Shown: piece by piece, positions 27,601-36,179 of the stretch | Numbering within the stretch: the first letter of the stretch is position 1 | Layout: the number at the start of each line of letters is the position of its first letter | From: Trichomonas tenax | Lineage: Eukaryota > Parabasalia > Trichomonadida > Trichomonadidae | DNA length: 46,739 bases | NCBI GenBank assembly: GCA_023091735.1 | Contig: JALKBU010000346.1 | Span: 1-46,739 of the forward strand | Direction of reading: 5' to 3' | Program-made: the position numbers and the translations under genes | Notes under the pieces: model-generated | The model's input: the letters and a program-made list of their open reading frames with translations, nothing else | Told to the model about the DNA's origin: nothing | The model's database searches: none

Positions 27601-28833
27601 TGGGATATCTGTCTTCGGAAGAATTTCAATTTCTGGTTCGCTCTTTGAAAATTCATCTTTGAGTTCGAAATTAAGCTGTGGAACAATTGCAACATTCGCC
27701 TGTGGCAAAACCATTGGCTTCTTGAATTTGATCCAGCATGGACCCATGATCTTGTAGCGCATGATGAAGCACTCTGTGATTGAAGAACTCCATCCAAAGA
27801 CTTTAGTATAATGCTTTCCAATCATTGGAATTCTCTCGACATCAAGATTGCCTGGGAACTCAGCTGTTACCCATTGAGATGTGAAGTCAATGTCGGATTC
27901 ACCGAAAGCGTATCTTAAGTATTCTGGATATACGATTGCCTTCGAGTTTAATGATTGAATTTCAGATTTGCAATCTTCAATCTCATTCATTGTTGGTAAG
28001 AAATGAATGATACGACGTGCATTGGATATAACAACGCAAACTGTGACAATCTCACGCTCATTTGACTTTGCTTTACCGAAAAGATATAATTTGCCTGAAT
28101 CTTCGATAATATTGAATAAATACATTTCGAAATTGCTGAGTTTGAACGTAGCTTTCTTAACAGCTTCCTTTGTTGTTGATTCCTCAATTGCAGGAAGTGG
28201 ATCTTCTTCAACAACATCAGGAATAACAACTGGCCCCTGAGGTTTGATTTCTGGCTTCTTATCGCGTGGCTGAGTCTTTGGTTGACGCTTAATTTGCTCT
28301 GTTGAAACAGTTTTCTTTTCCTCTTTCGCTTTTTCTTCAGCCTTCCTCTTTTCGGCCAATTCCGCTTCCTTCTCTCTCTGAGCGGCCTCCTCCTTCGATT
28401 TGGCGGATAACCTGGCAGCAAAACCCTGCGAAATAGATTTCTTTTTATCCGTATTTTGTGTAGACTTTGTAGATTTTGGTTCTGGTGTAACAGCAGAGTT
28501 CATGAAGTCTGCAAAGAGCTTGTCAGCCATTTCCTTGTTAGCTTTCGGTTTCGCTGCTGATTTTTTCGGTGCTTTTCCGAGAAGGTCAGTTAAAGACTTC
28601 TGACCACCCTCAAGCTTCGGGGCTTTGGCCTTAGATGACTCTGCTTTGCCGTCTTTGAACTCATCTTCATATGTTCCGTCAGCAATGAATCCATCGTCGG
28701 AAAGACTGTCGTAGCTGCCTTCGTCGGATCCTGCATCGGATGAGGATGATGAGCTCAGTGACTCCTCCTTTTCCAACATTTCACGAACAGCATCGGTATC
28801 ATCCTTGCCGCGATTTCGTGAAGATCGTCTCAT
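24670..28833 (-). CDS. POLA1: DNA polymerase alpha catalytic subunit
   Basis: The chosen start (MRRSSRNRGKDD) gives 1387 residues. An acidic/basic low-complexity N-terminus (1-220) holds DDGFIADGTYEDEF. A degenerate exonuclease region follows, as in all alpha polymerases. Polymerase motifs are VLDYNSLYPSIIRQYNICFT (motif A, Asp near 705), AVKILANSMYGYLGY (motif B, near 835) and VYGDTDSVMV (motif C, near 888). A first zinc cluster occurs near 1194 (CPYC then CPHCNEEC). The second Cys cluster expected after it is absent. Polymerase alpha with primase starts DNA synthesis. It is head-to-head with the MCM-like gene. The 38-codon extension to 28947 has a non-family sequence and is not used. Confidence 0.95.
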   Translation of the reverse strand: MRRSSRNRGKDDTDAVREMLEKEESLSSSSSSDAGSDEGSYDSLSDDGFIADGTYEDEFKDGKAESSKAKAPKLEGGQKSLTDLLGKAPKKSAAKPKANKEMADKLFADFMNSAVTPEPKSTKSTQNTDKKKSISQGFAARLSAKSKEEAAQREKEAELAEKRKAEEKAKEEKKTVSTEQIKRQPKTQPRDKKPEIKPQGPVVIPDVVEEDPLPAIEESTTKEAVKKATFKLSNFEMYLFNIIEDSGKLYLFGKAKSNEREIVTVCVVISNARRIIHFLPTMNEIEDCKSEIQSLNSKAIVYPEYLRYAFGESDIDFTSQWVTAEFPGNLDVERIPMIGKHYTKVFGWSSSITECFIMRYKIMGPCWIKFKKPMVLPQANVAIVPQLNFELKDEFSKSEPEIEILPKTDIPAFNIACISLKTEFDQVKKQHVIRMISMRILEKCDITDLTSPTPQKANYYWTHVNTANKDVPDTPCRSEYEMLNRFLTDIQNADIDLIMSYGFNTFDGQVIAQRLIQLKVKDWYRIGRLKRSLPKDNITKFSKNTLLILGGRLPVDVRVFADEFLHSKANDFASVIRQELDKSVPEFSIANFDALVMRGKDLKNVVIANDNNTTFLIMLSRNNNFIPLTLQIAQLSGATWSRVLLGKASPRSEALLAHEFINRGYVIPDKSQVKVSGKREDAQYQGGHVLDPKRGFHENIVTVLDYNSLYPSIIRQYNICFTTRMVANSNQNNAVLPKIMADLLNKRLVVKNEIKEKEKPMFNVMTQIEEKEHAISQLHHEIDQAKAKKAGTAELTKKLNALNSELQPLRTQMKQFKQELSALNIKQLAVKILANSMYGYLGYKGSRFPATKLAEEITRKGREALQAVIDIVEHFQFEDCDRFSIVYGDTDSVMVDCRTRDDAKAKQIAQGICAQVEEHFKKQRKSNEAVMKLGLDHLFKKMLLVSKKKYAALEELPNGSLKVEKKGLDSVRRDWCFLTRYLSDFVIRSFMFSENADDSIKDILTELDRIAKMLRNNGATPEDYNMEALSREDEEFKRIEVITPKDLVITKSLTNKLESYRGDNSAHVVVAKYMQDVLKKDVSPGTTIKYIISRDGLERLQSDGEPMSERSQRYANIASKAVYEDLVEKVDDADIEWYITNQIFNPIWRLCEAFGGMEKGMLAKALNISYTAPSVGLDNDYQTNLMIPHATELSYSCPYCENKVIVTPFPSKYLKCPHCNEECNWRFAANLIMRSLRQFVSDNSPSHLESKGFMESEFESVQLPLSTLNLVSSKTPLKLKLSPGEIFNTLRYFTHIFSPKKDTAEEDAQFEEFRSYMESQCNRFLSTHGFSHINFSLWLGSSNAVKESQQQQFTSQEVENVDENANDNEDNDEVDSVVNTDEENDEI

Positions 28834-29484
28834 GAATGTTTTTTTTATTAAACGTCTTTCAAATGTTCTCAAATTTCGAAATCTTTTGCAAAAACAGGAT
28901 CTGCATATCATGTTTCTGAATGATTTTCCATTTATTATTAAAAACAATTAATAATACCAAATTTATGATTTTATATTTTACCCAAAAATTCATCACAATA
29001 TCTTTAATTCATGAACTGTAATGATCCCATTAGGTTTCAGATGTTTAAATACGAGTTAATTTTTTTTCAACTATGAGTTGATATTTGCATCAATAACTAT
29101 TAATCCAATGGAAATGTAAATATAATTCATAATTAAATAGTATTTCATGAGCATGCAAATATATTTGCCTTTAAATATTACATCATCTTATGTTTATTTA
29201 TTGGAAAAACAATGATTCTCTTTGTTGGTCATTTCATGTTTTAACCAAAAGCCAGCAATAGATGTTCTGAATCTGCACACTATATGAATTAGAAATGCAA
29301 ATAAAATAATAGTTAAAAATCGAATTTGATAAAATTCAGATATTTTTAATAATCGATAATATATATTTTGGATTTGTTACCTTGCTTATATAGGACTATG
29401 CTAAGCGAACAGTAATAATAAAAGAGCATGATTTTTTGATGCGATTTTGTCACTTTTTATGATGTGCTTGATTAAAAAACTATA
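28834..29484. promoter_or_regulatory. Shared upstream region of polymerase alpha and the MCM-like gene
   Basis: 651 bp separate two divergent replication-type genes. TCACTTTT at 29450-29457 lies 27 bp before the MCM-like ATG. A short open frame in the leader (ATG 29459) ends at TAATG overlapping that ATG. No CACTTTT box is seen near the polymerase start, where the leader is AATAAAAAAAACATTC. The middle is AT-rich without a recognisable gene. Confidence 0.45.
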
Positions 29485-31275
29485 ATGAGTTCGAGTGAAG
29501 CTTCTGAAGAAAACTTCGAGCATTCATTCAGTGATGAAAGCATTAGGAAATTGGAGGATGCCATATCAGAGTTAATTTCAGCGAACTGCTCGAATCAAAT
29601 TGAAATTAATCTTGCAGATATTGATGATAATAACAGAATTAGGGAAGAAATAGAAAACAAACCATTCCTTGCATACTCGGTATTGAATGGAATTGCAACA
29701 AACATCGCAAAAGCCAAAGGTGGCGAAAGATTCATTTCTTCAGTTCATATCAATGATTTAACAAAACAAAAGACAGCATCTTCAATACTACCGATTGATG
29801 TTGAGAAGATCGTGTCATTGCCACTTCGTGTAGTCAATGCAAACGACATAGAAATATCTGTACATAGTGATATTGCATCAAGCAAATCTTCCAAATATGC
29901 AAAGGTTGAAAACATCAAAGCGTACCAAGTTTTGAATTGTACTGACATTGCTAGCGATGGTCTATGCAAAGTAATTTTATCAGGAAATATGGTAGGAATG
30001 ATAAACAAAGGTCAATGTGCTGTATTCACAGGTGTTATTGAAGCAGAGAAGAATGAAAAGGTCTTCAAACCAGTAATGAGATGTTTGTCATTATCAATGA
30101 TCAACGGAACAATGAGATCAGCCTATTGTTTATCGAGAAATGATGCCGAGATTGTTCAGAGAATGATAAAATCAACACCTCTTATTCCTGCTTTGGTTTC
30201 CAGCATTGCTCAAAACAGTGGCGTGTCAATGATTGCAAAATTCGCTGTTTTGCTCGCTCTCACAGCAAGTACAGATCAAACATCAAGAGTTCAAGTTGCC
30301 ATTGTTGGAGAACACTCTGCACAGTTGAATAGCCTTATGGAGTTCGTTCAGAAAGTAGCAGGGATTCAATACACCCTCAAAAATGACAGTAAAAGTGGTG
30401 CAATCTCTCAAGCTGCAGGAGGGATGCTAAAAATTGATAGCCTCTCTGCATTGAAAAAACACCAATTAACTTTCATTGAAGCTGCTGAAACAGGTTTTCT
30501 TAATGTTGATGCATTCACAAAATCACCTGCTGATTTTAATTCCATTTTGTTTTGCAGTGTGGAGTCGAACAAATTGCAATCACCTTTAACTGAATTTTTC
30601 TTTTCAGAAACAGTTAACTTATTCACTGTTTCAATTATAGATGAATCAGCTGAAACAAACAGAAGAAGAATATTGAAGCAACTCACACCAAAATCAACAC
30701 CATCTTCAGTTGCGCGTGAATTCATATACTGGGATGATCGTGATAAACCTCTTGAAGAACGCTTCAAAAGTGTTAATGATAATACTGATGCCTTTTTCAG
30801 TGAGCACGAAATGAAGGCTTTTTGTGCTTATGCAAGAACATTCATCAATCCTACAATTGATGAAACTGTTTTGATGAAAATTCATGAAGCATCATATTCA
30901 TTCAATGATGAAAGTGCAATTCGAAAAATCTCCGCATTAGCTAAAGCCAGAGCTGCCTGTGAACTCAGAGACACTGTTTATGAAACAGATGTTGATGAAG
31001 TGTGCGAGTTGATTCAATCTTTAACAGTGATTAAGCCATCATCAAAGAAAAGTCGAAAGTTATCAAAGAAAACAATGATGAACAATTTCATTGCTGCATT
31101 GAAAAGAAGCCATATGCAGACATTTACTCAGCGACAACTTCAAGATATCTTTGTAAGATGTAACTGCGAATCTGCTTTCCAATCAGTTGATGACTTAATC
31201 GATATATTATCTTCAGAGAGCATTCTTCTATTATGCCCAGGAAGTACATTTAGACTATCAAATGCTCAGCTCTAG
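29485..31275 (+). CDS. Degenerate MCM-like protein (candidate MCMDC2-type)
   Basis: The 596-residue protein follows the MCM AAA+ order without its catalytic residues. The Walker A place reads AIVGEHSAQLNSLMEFV (about 271-286), where MCMs have GDPGxxKSxLLKxV. The Walker B place reads AAGGMLKIDSLSAL (IDS for IDE). The Ser-Arg-Phe arginine-finger motif is replaced by LTEFFFSE. Still recognisable are the C-terminal lid (FSEHEMKAFCAYARTFINPT, with SYSFNDESAIRKISALAKARA) and a terminal helical region. No zinc finger is visible in the N-terminal half. MCMDC2 in animals is likewise an inactive MCM, about 680 residues, needed in meiotic recombination. A rapidly evolving core MCM subunit is the alternative. 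It is divergent from polymerase alpha. Confidence 0.6.
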   Translation: MSSSEASEENFEHSFSDESIRKLEDAISELISANCSNQIEINLADIDDNNRIREEIENKPFLAYSVLNGIATNIAKAKGGERFISSVHINDLTKQKTASSILPIDVEKIVSLPLRVVNANDIEISVHSDIASSKSSKYAKVENIKAYQVLNCTDIASDGLCKVILSGNMVGMINKGQCAVFTGVIEAEKNEKVFKPVMRCLSLSMINGTMRSAYCLSRNDAEIVQRMIKSTPLIPALVSSIAQNSGVSMIAKFAVLLALTASTDQTSRVQVAIVGEHSAQLNSLMEFVQKVAGIQYTLKNDSKSGAISQAAGGMLKIDSLSALKKHQLTFIEAAETGFLNVDAFTKSPADFNSILFCSVESNKLQSPLTEFFFSETVNLFTVSIIDESAETNRRRILKQLTPKSTPSSVAREFIYWDDRDKPLEERFKSVNDNTDAFFSEHEMKAFCAYARTFINPTIDETVLMKIHEASYSFNDESAIRKISALAKARAACELRDTVYETDVDEVCELIQSLTVIKPSSKKSRKLSKKTMMNNFIAALKRSHMQTFTQRQLQDIFVRCNCESAFQSVDDLIDILSSESILLLCPGSTFRLSNAQL

Positions 31276-31754
31276 AAATGTACTGATTCGAGAATGCTGA
31301 TTTCAAATTCATTCCTTATTTCCCAACATCAGAGAAACATAATATTCATTTTTCATGTTTACTGCTTTGTGTCAGAACAATTGTCTATATTTTTGATATA
31401 CAACTAAATAGAATTTTAAAATGCAACCTATGTAGGATCGTGTTTCAAAGTTTTGACTTCAAAATGAAGAAAATTTTGAATTCCAAGAAAATTGCTGAAA
31501 TTGTAACAAATGAATTATAAAATTAATGAAAACTATAAAAGTATTACGCTATTATAGTGGTAATAGCCTGTTATCATGATATTTGAAAATTCATGAAAAA
31601 AAGATTTGCGTCTTTTTCACAAATTATATCGACAGAACGACTCGAAACACCATAAAATGACTATAAAAACAGTTATTTTAAGTCATTTTTTCGTTACATG
31701 GAAATTCTGAATATTATTTATCACTTTTTGTGCGGTTTTTTAAAAATATTTTCA
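31276..31754. other. Intergenic DNA and promoter of the LRR gene
   Basis: Near the right end are TTACATGGAAA (31694-31704) and TCACTTTTT (31721-31729), 27 bp before the preferred LRR start. The left part is AT-rich and shows no gene. Confidence 0.4.
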
Positions 31755-32990
31755 ATGAACTTTGATTTTTCATCACCGAAGAAACCTGCTGAAGCAGAAG
31801 TTGTCTACGACTTCGCTCCGGTGAACAACGACGACAGCGACAACGGTGATCTGTGGGAAGCCTATCAAAGCCTTTGTTATTCACGCCAGCCACCAATTCC
31901 AGCTCTTTCTGTGATGAAACCGATCTTACAAGGAAACAAATTCAATGCAAATCTCGCACATTACAAAATTGGCAGGGATCTCAATGTAGTTGTTGATATG
32001 TTAATTAACGTCAAAACAATTTCATTGCTCAATTTATCGGATAACGCTCTCGATGAGGACTGCATTCCTAAATTAGTCGAGTTTATGTCACAATCGGACT
32101 CTATTTCTGTTCTTAATATCTCAAATAACCCAGATATCCGTACAAAAGGCATCACGGACCTTTTGGATGGCATAGTTGACAACAGGTCACTTGAGTCACT
32201 CAATATTTCTAACACAGGCGCTCAGAACATTGGTGCATCTTTCGCTAAAGTTTTATCATCGTGCCAGCTTCTCGCGCGTGTTGAAGCAGCTGGATGCAAC
32301 ATGAGGCAGACTGCCATCGATGTTGCAAATGCTATTCCATCATCAGACAAACTCAAGAGACTTAATCTCTCAAGAAATATGCTCCACGTCGGTGGTAGAC
32401 GCTTTGCTTCAGTCCTCGGTGGTTCCGTCGCCAGGTGTTCATCGCTGAAGAAGCTTTTCTTGTCAGAAAACGCTATCGATGATGAAATGTGCGCCGCATT
32501 GTTGAAGGGTCTCGGAGACTCCCAAGCTTTGACAGTTCTCGATATTTCGAAGAACCAGATCGGCGAAGCAAGTGGTAGAGCTATCGCTAACTTCATCGGC
32601 AAAGTAGGAACACTTAGATCTCTTGATATCTCACAGAATCCACTCCTCAATGTTACAATAAACGCAATGAAAGGTCAACAGTCTCTCGAAGAAGGCGGCG
32701 AAAAGGATCAAAACAAGAAAGATAAGAAACCGAAGGCCTACACACCCGGCGTCTACATCATTCTTGCGGCACTGCCGAAGAATCAATCGCTTGCGATCCT
32801 TCAGATGATTGGAACAATTGCTCCAGAAGAGGAAATCAATTCCAAGCTCGAATCACTTCCATCAACAAATCCAAACCTCACTGTCGTATTCAGAGGCCCA
32901 GAATCCAGAAAGTACGATCCAAACGTCAAAGTTCAGCTTCCTAAGGTTGACTCTTCCGAAGATGATGAGCACGAAAGCGATGGCGAGTAA
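31755..32990 (+). CDS. Leucine-rich-repeat protein, ribonuclease-inhibitor type
   Basis: The chosen start (MNFDFSSPKKPAEAEVVYDF) gives 411 residues. About eight RI-type repeats of 27-29 residues run from about 85 to 315, such as ISLLNLSDNALDEDCIPKLV, LKRLNLSRNMLHVGGRRF and LTVLDISKNQIGEASGRA. A Lys/Asp-rich linker (KDQNKKDKKPKAY) and an acidic tail (SSEDDEHESDGE) follow. The layout resembles RanGAP, tropomodulin/CARMIL and flagellar LRR proteins. There is no signal or TM segment, so it is cytosolic or nuclear. RanGAP is possible because of the acidic tail, but I see no specific catalytic Arg motif to support it. The 19-codon extension to 31698 overlaps the promoter boxes and is rejected. Confidence 0.75.
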   Translation: MNFDFSSPKKPAEAEVVYDFAPVNNDDSDNGDLWEAYQSLCYSRQPPIPALSVMKPILQGNKFNANLAHYKIGRDLNVVVDMLINVKTISLLNLSDNALDEDCIPKLVEFMSQSDSISVLNISNNPDIRTKGITDLLDGIVDNRSLESLNISNTGAQNIGASFAKVLSSCQLLARVEAAGCNMRQTAIDVANAIPSSDKLKRLNLSRNMLHVGGRRFASVLGGSVARCSSLKKLFLSENAIDDEMCAALLKGLGDSQALTVLDISKNQIGEASGRAIANFIGKVGTLRSLDISQNPLLNVTINAMKGQQSLEEGGEKDQNKKDKKPKAYTPGVYIILAALPKNQSLAILQMIGTIAPEEEINSKLESLPSTNPNLTVVFRGPESRKYDPNVKVQLPKVDSSEDDEHESDGE

Positions 32991-33082
32991 TTAGATTTAT
33001 TAATTTTGTTTTATTTGTTACAATTGATTAAAGATACAATTTATTATCTAAAAAAACAACAATTTAATACAATTTATTTCTC

Positions 33083-35185
33083 TTAGAAGTGCTCTTTGAA
33101 GTACTTCGAGAGATGCTTCGCATATTCACATGATAAGAAGAAGTCATTATACTCAAGCTCTGGGAGAATTGCTGACTTATCTTCTTTCATAATATAGTCC
33201 ATAATGTCAACATATCTCAGTTGCTTCTTCACAAGTCCAACTGACTCGATCTTCTCCTTTAGCAGGTTATCAAAGACAATTGTCTGTTGTGCTAAAACTG
33301 GAGATGTTGGTATCACTGGATGAACGAGGACCGTTCCTTTGATTTGGTCAACTAATTGTGATGCAGCAACAGTGTATGTGTTAACACTTTCTTGATAAGC
33401 TTGTTCGATTGAATCGAACTCCATTCTCACTGTTTGTTTAATTTTGCCTCTAAGAACATCTTCTGTTCCGAAGTATAACATTACAACAGCACCCTCTGGC
33501 ATGTTAAGGATGCTATTTCTAAGCAATGAATGTTGTGGTGTTCGTCTTTTCTCACTTAGAGTTCTCAAAGATAATCCTTCGATTATTATTGGCTGAACGA
33601 GTCTTGTGGTATCCAAACAGTAGATTTCTCTATGGCTGATACATAAAGGATTTCTATCACCAATAACATAGAGCTTTGGAAGATCTTTCTTCATTGGTCT
33701 TGGAATGCTTGGACACAATGCTGCAAGATAAGCAAAAGCAATGGAATCACCTGCACAAATGGTATTAGTCATCTCAAAAGGAAGAATTAAAGGTGACAAA
33801 GCTCCACAGATTTCTTGTGTTAGTTTCACATATCCTGTTTGGAACATATAAATCATGAAAGTAATGATAAGCGAAAGTGTATCAATGTCTTCAGTCCTGA
33901 ACGATGGTTCTTCTTTCTCAAACACAACCTTCTTCATTGGAACAGGAGTGTATGACTCTGCTGTATCAAAGTCAGGTTGTTGGTCTTTGCTGATTATTGG
34001 ACTTACAGCATCTGTAAAGTTTTTGATTATATTCAACTCTAAGAACTTCCTAACGAACTGTAATACAACTTCTTCCTTTCCACCATTAGCGATGATTGCG
34101 CGAAGGGTCAAAACAGCAATTGATGAAACCATCGATGATTTCGCAAGCGCTTGAAGAAGATAATCGAGTGAAAGATGGAATTCTCCACATTTATACAATG
34201 CACTTCCGAAGAAGAATAAAGTGGAGGGATCACTCTTTGTATCTCCCAATTCAGTTAAGAATATTTCAGCACGTTCTTTGCTCGTCACAGAGTTGGCTAT
34301 GAACTGTTCCATTCGTTTGTAATCCGGAGTGATGAAAAATGCCGAAATTGCCTTTCTGCACGCTTTATAGAAGTCATCTTGAATAAGGTGTATGTTTGCT
34401 GTTGTGTAGATGCATCCAACGTGGTCTTTGATGTTCTCGATCAAAGAAAAAGCTTCATTTAATTTGCCCATCGCAATCATGCATTTTGCTATTTTACAAT
34501 AGACGGTATGCTTCTCTTTCTTGGATATTTCCCAGTTATAAAGAGAAAATTGATACATATCAATAGCATTTGAGTATTTTTCCATTTTATAGTGTAATTT
34601 TGCGTATAACAAATGCATCTCACGAGAGAATGGGAATAACTGCAATCCTGTTGTCGCATTTGCTAATGCAATGCTATATCTGTGTGTGGCCATTAAAATT
34701 TTAGTTGAATAATATAAAGGCCTATAATCTTGGTCATTAAGAACTCTCGCATGACGGAACATTCCCCACGCGTTGTTGTAGTCTTTTGTTGCTAATGAAA
34801 TTTGACCTTTTTGAATTAAATCTTCGAATTGTGCTGTGTCAGCATCTGTTTTTGTGACTTCTGCTGTTGTAGGTTGTGTTATTGGAGAATTAAGTTTCGG
34901 AATTTCAGTCGAAAGAATCAATTCAAAATTATTAAGATTTAATTCGATAACAGGAAAGTCAAGATTTGTGATTTCTTTTGGAACAGGTTCTCTGTATGGA
35001 AACGTATTATCGACAATATATAAGTTTAATTGGTCTAATTTAAGTTGAATTCCATCTTTTGTGCTGCAAATCTCAGCGAATTTCTCAATAACATTTCTGA
35101 ACGTGACATTCGAGTCCTGTCTTATCAATCTGAAGACTTTCATTATCGGAGAAAGCTCGTCACCATAAGAAACAAAAAAGTTCAT
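33083..35185 (-). CDS. TPR-repeat protein with a degenerate SGNH-hydrolase-like C-terminus
   Basis: Of 700 residues, the first 100 look like a small ubiquitin-like or charged domain. TPR helices follow at about 120-360 (FEDLIQKGQISLATKDYNNA, HLLYAKLHYKMEKYSNAIDM, FGSALYKCGEFHLSLDYLLQ). From about 500 the sequence reads LYVIGDRNPLCISHREI, then AVVMLYFGTEDVLRG, TVLVHPVIPTSPVL, YVDIMDYIMKED and EYNDFFLSCEYAKHLSKYF. This is the order of an SGNH fold: GDSH block I, FGxxD block III and a final D-x-x-H block. The nucleophile Ser of GDS is Arg here and the terminal DxxH is not intact, so it is probably not catalytic. I do not know a named family. On the coding strand AAAAGTGC lies 19 bp upstream and TTTACATGTCA at 35224-35234. 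Confidence 0.6.
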   Translation of the reverse strand: MNFFVSYGDELSPIMKVFRLIRQDSNVTFRNVIEKFAEICSTKDGIQLKLDQLNLYIVDNTFPYREPVPKEITNLDFPVIELNLNNFELILSTEIPKLNSPITQPTTAEVTKTDADTAQFEDLIQKGQISLATKDYNNAWGMFRHARVLNDQDYRPLYYSTKILMATHRYSIALANATTGLQLFPFSREMHLLYAKLHYKMEKYSNAIDMYQFSLYNWEISKKEKHTVYCKIAKCMIAMGKLNEAFSLIENIKDHVGCIYTTANIHLIQDDFYKACRKAISAFFITPDYKRMEQFIANSVTSKERAEIFLTELGDTKSDPSTLFFFGSALYKCGEFHLSLDYLLQALAKSSMVSSIAVLTLRAIIANGGKEEVVLQFVRKFLELNIIKNFTDAVSPIISKDQQPDFDTAESYTPVPMKKVVFEKEEPSFRTEDIDTLSLIITFMIYMFQTGYVKLTQEICGALSPLILPFEMTNTICAGDSIAFAYLAALCPSIPRPMKKDLPKLYVIGDRNPLCISHREIYCLDTTRLVQPIIIEGLSLRTLSEKRRTPQHSLLRNSILNMPEGAVVMLYFGTEDVLRGKIKQTVRMEFDSIEQAYQESVNTYTVAASQLVDQIKGTVLVHPVIPTSPVLAQQTIVFDNLLKEKIESVGLVKKQLRYVDIMDYIMKEDKSAILPELEYNDFFLSCEYAKHLSKYFKEHF

Positions 35186-35557
35186 TTTTTTTCTTTAATT
35201 TTAGCACTTTTCTGAAATTATTCTGACATGTAAAGTGTCATATTTATTCTAACATTGATATCTCAACATTTAATTAAACAACCAACACTTTTAATCAAAT
35301 GTATAAATTTACATCATCTTGTATAAGCTATGTAACTAGCTTATCAATAGAAATAAAAATAGTATAAATTTTGATATAATATCATTCTAAATTTTGATAT
35401 CAAACGTTTCTATAAAAGTGCTTTAACAATGCGCTGAATTATAAGCGAAATCTTGAAAATCTAAATTTTGATATTTGATAAAATTAACAAATGTATTTAA
35501 TCTAATAGAGCGGAGGTAATACTGTGAAGATTGATTAATGAAATATTAAGAATTGAA
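35186..35557. other. Intergenic DNA with the TPR-gene promoter
   Basis: GCACTTTT (35204-35211) and TGACATGTAAA (35224-35234) belong to the TPR gene. The remainder is AT-rich and shows several ATTTTGATAT repeats but no gene. Confidence 0.4.
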
Positions 35558-36151
35558 TTATTCCTCATCATCACCAATGAAAATTCCTCCTTGAATGTAC
35601 CATCCGTTATTGGTTGTTGTATCATCACTAAAAACTTCATATCCATCAAGCATATCGGTTGGATAGAAGTTAGTTGTTGCTGACAAATATTTTCCTGTTT
35701 CATAATGCTTTAAGTAAACAGGAGTAGCTGCAGTCCACATATCGTCGCACTCTACGGTCCACAAATCTCCATTATCGCCCTGATCGAATGCGCTAACTTC
35801 GAAACCTTTTTGGAAAGGACCTTCAATTGCGTGCGAATGTAAGAACATTTGGTACGCGGCATTTTTAAGGCGGAGTGTTGTTCCGCATTGAATTGGTTCT
35901 CCTTGTTGAACATCTGTTTGGTTTTCTAACGGGTAAACAGTCCAAAACGTCTCTGCTAATATTCCCTTCTTAGTTCCAAAGACGATATTTTGATGGCTTC
36001 CGTTAATATAGCGAAGTGGCGTTGTCGATAAGTAATGTTTTGTTGAATCGTGCTGCAATTTAATCATCGTGTAGTACTGGACAAAGAATGACGATCTAGA
36101 GCCGCCAAATTCTTTTTCGGAACTGATGAACTGCAAAAAAAGAGAAATCAT
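35558..36151 (-). CDS. SDF2-like MIR-domain protein, secreted or ER-luminal
   Basis: The 197-residue protein has a short hydrophobic N-terminus (MISLFLQFISS) typical of short trichomonad signal peptides. MIR repeats follow, matching SDF2: IKLQHDSTKHYLSTTPLRY, GEPIQCGTTLRLKNAAYQMF with FLHSHAIEG, FEVSAFDQGDNGDLWTVEC and YLKHYETGKYLSAT. It ends WYIQGGIFIGDDEE. SDF2 is an ER protein that works with chaperones of the Hsp40/BiP complex and with O-mannosylation enzymes. No KDEL-type signal is seen, only an acidic DDEE end. A relative lies 1.6 kb away on the same strand. It diverges from a coiled-coil gene with a 141-bp spacer holding CCCCC boxes. Confidence 0.85.
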   Translation of the reverse strand: MISLFLQFISSEKEFGGSRSSFFVQYYTMIKLQHDSTKHYLSTTPLRYINGSHQNIVFGTKKGILAETFWTVYPLENQTDVQQGEPIQCGTTLRLKNAAYQMFLHSHAIEGPFQKGFEVSAFDQGDNGDLWTVECDDMWTAATPVYLKHYETGKYLSATTNFYPTDMLDGYEVFSDDTTTNNGWYIQGGIFIGDDEE

Positions 36152-36179
36152 TTAATAAATGTGACATGATAGAACTTTT

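Noticed and set aside
32222..32650. 142-codon open frame opposite the LRR gene
   Set aside because: It is a reverse shadow of the LRR repeats, with no start signal or domain.
31755..32990. Calling the LRR protein RanGAP
   Set aside because: RI-type repeats and an acidic tail fit, but many LRR proteins share these, and no RanGAP-specific residue is visible.
36125..36151. Possible intron 3' end (TTTTTTTGCAG) at the start of the first SDF2-like gene
   Set aside because: No matching 5' splice signal or trichomonad branch motif is upstream, and the frame reads straight through as a plausible short signal peptide.
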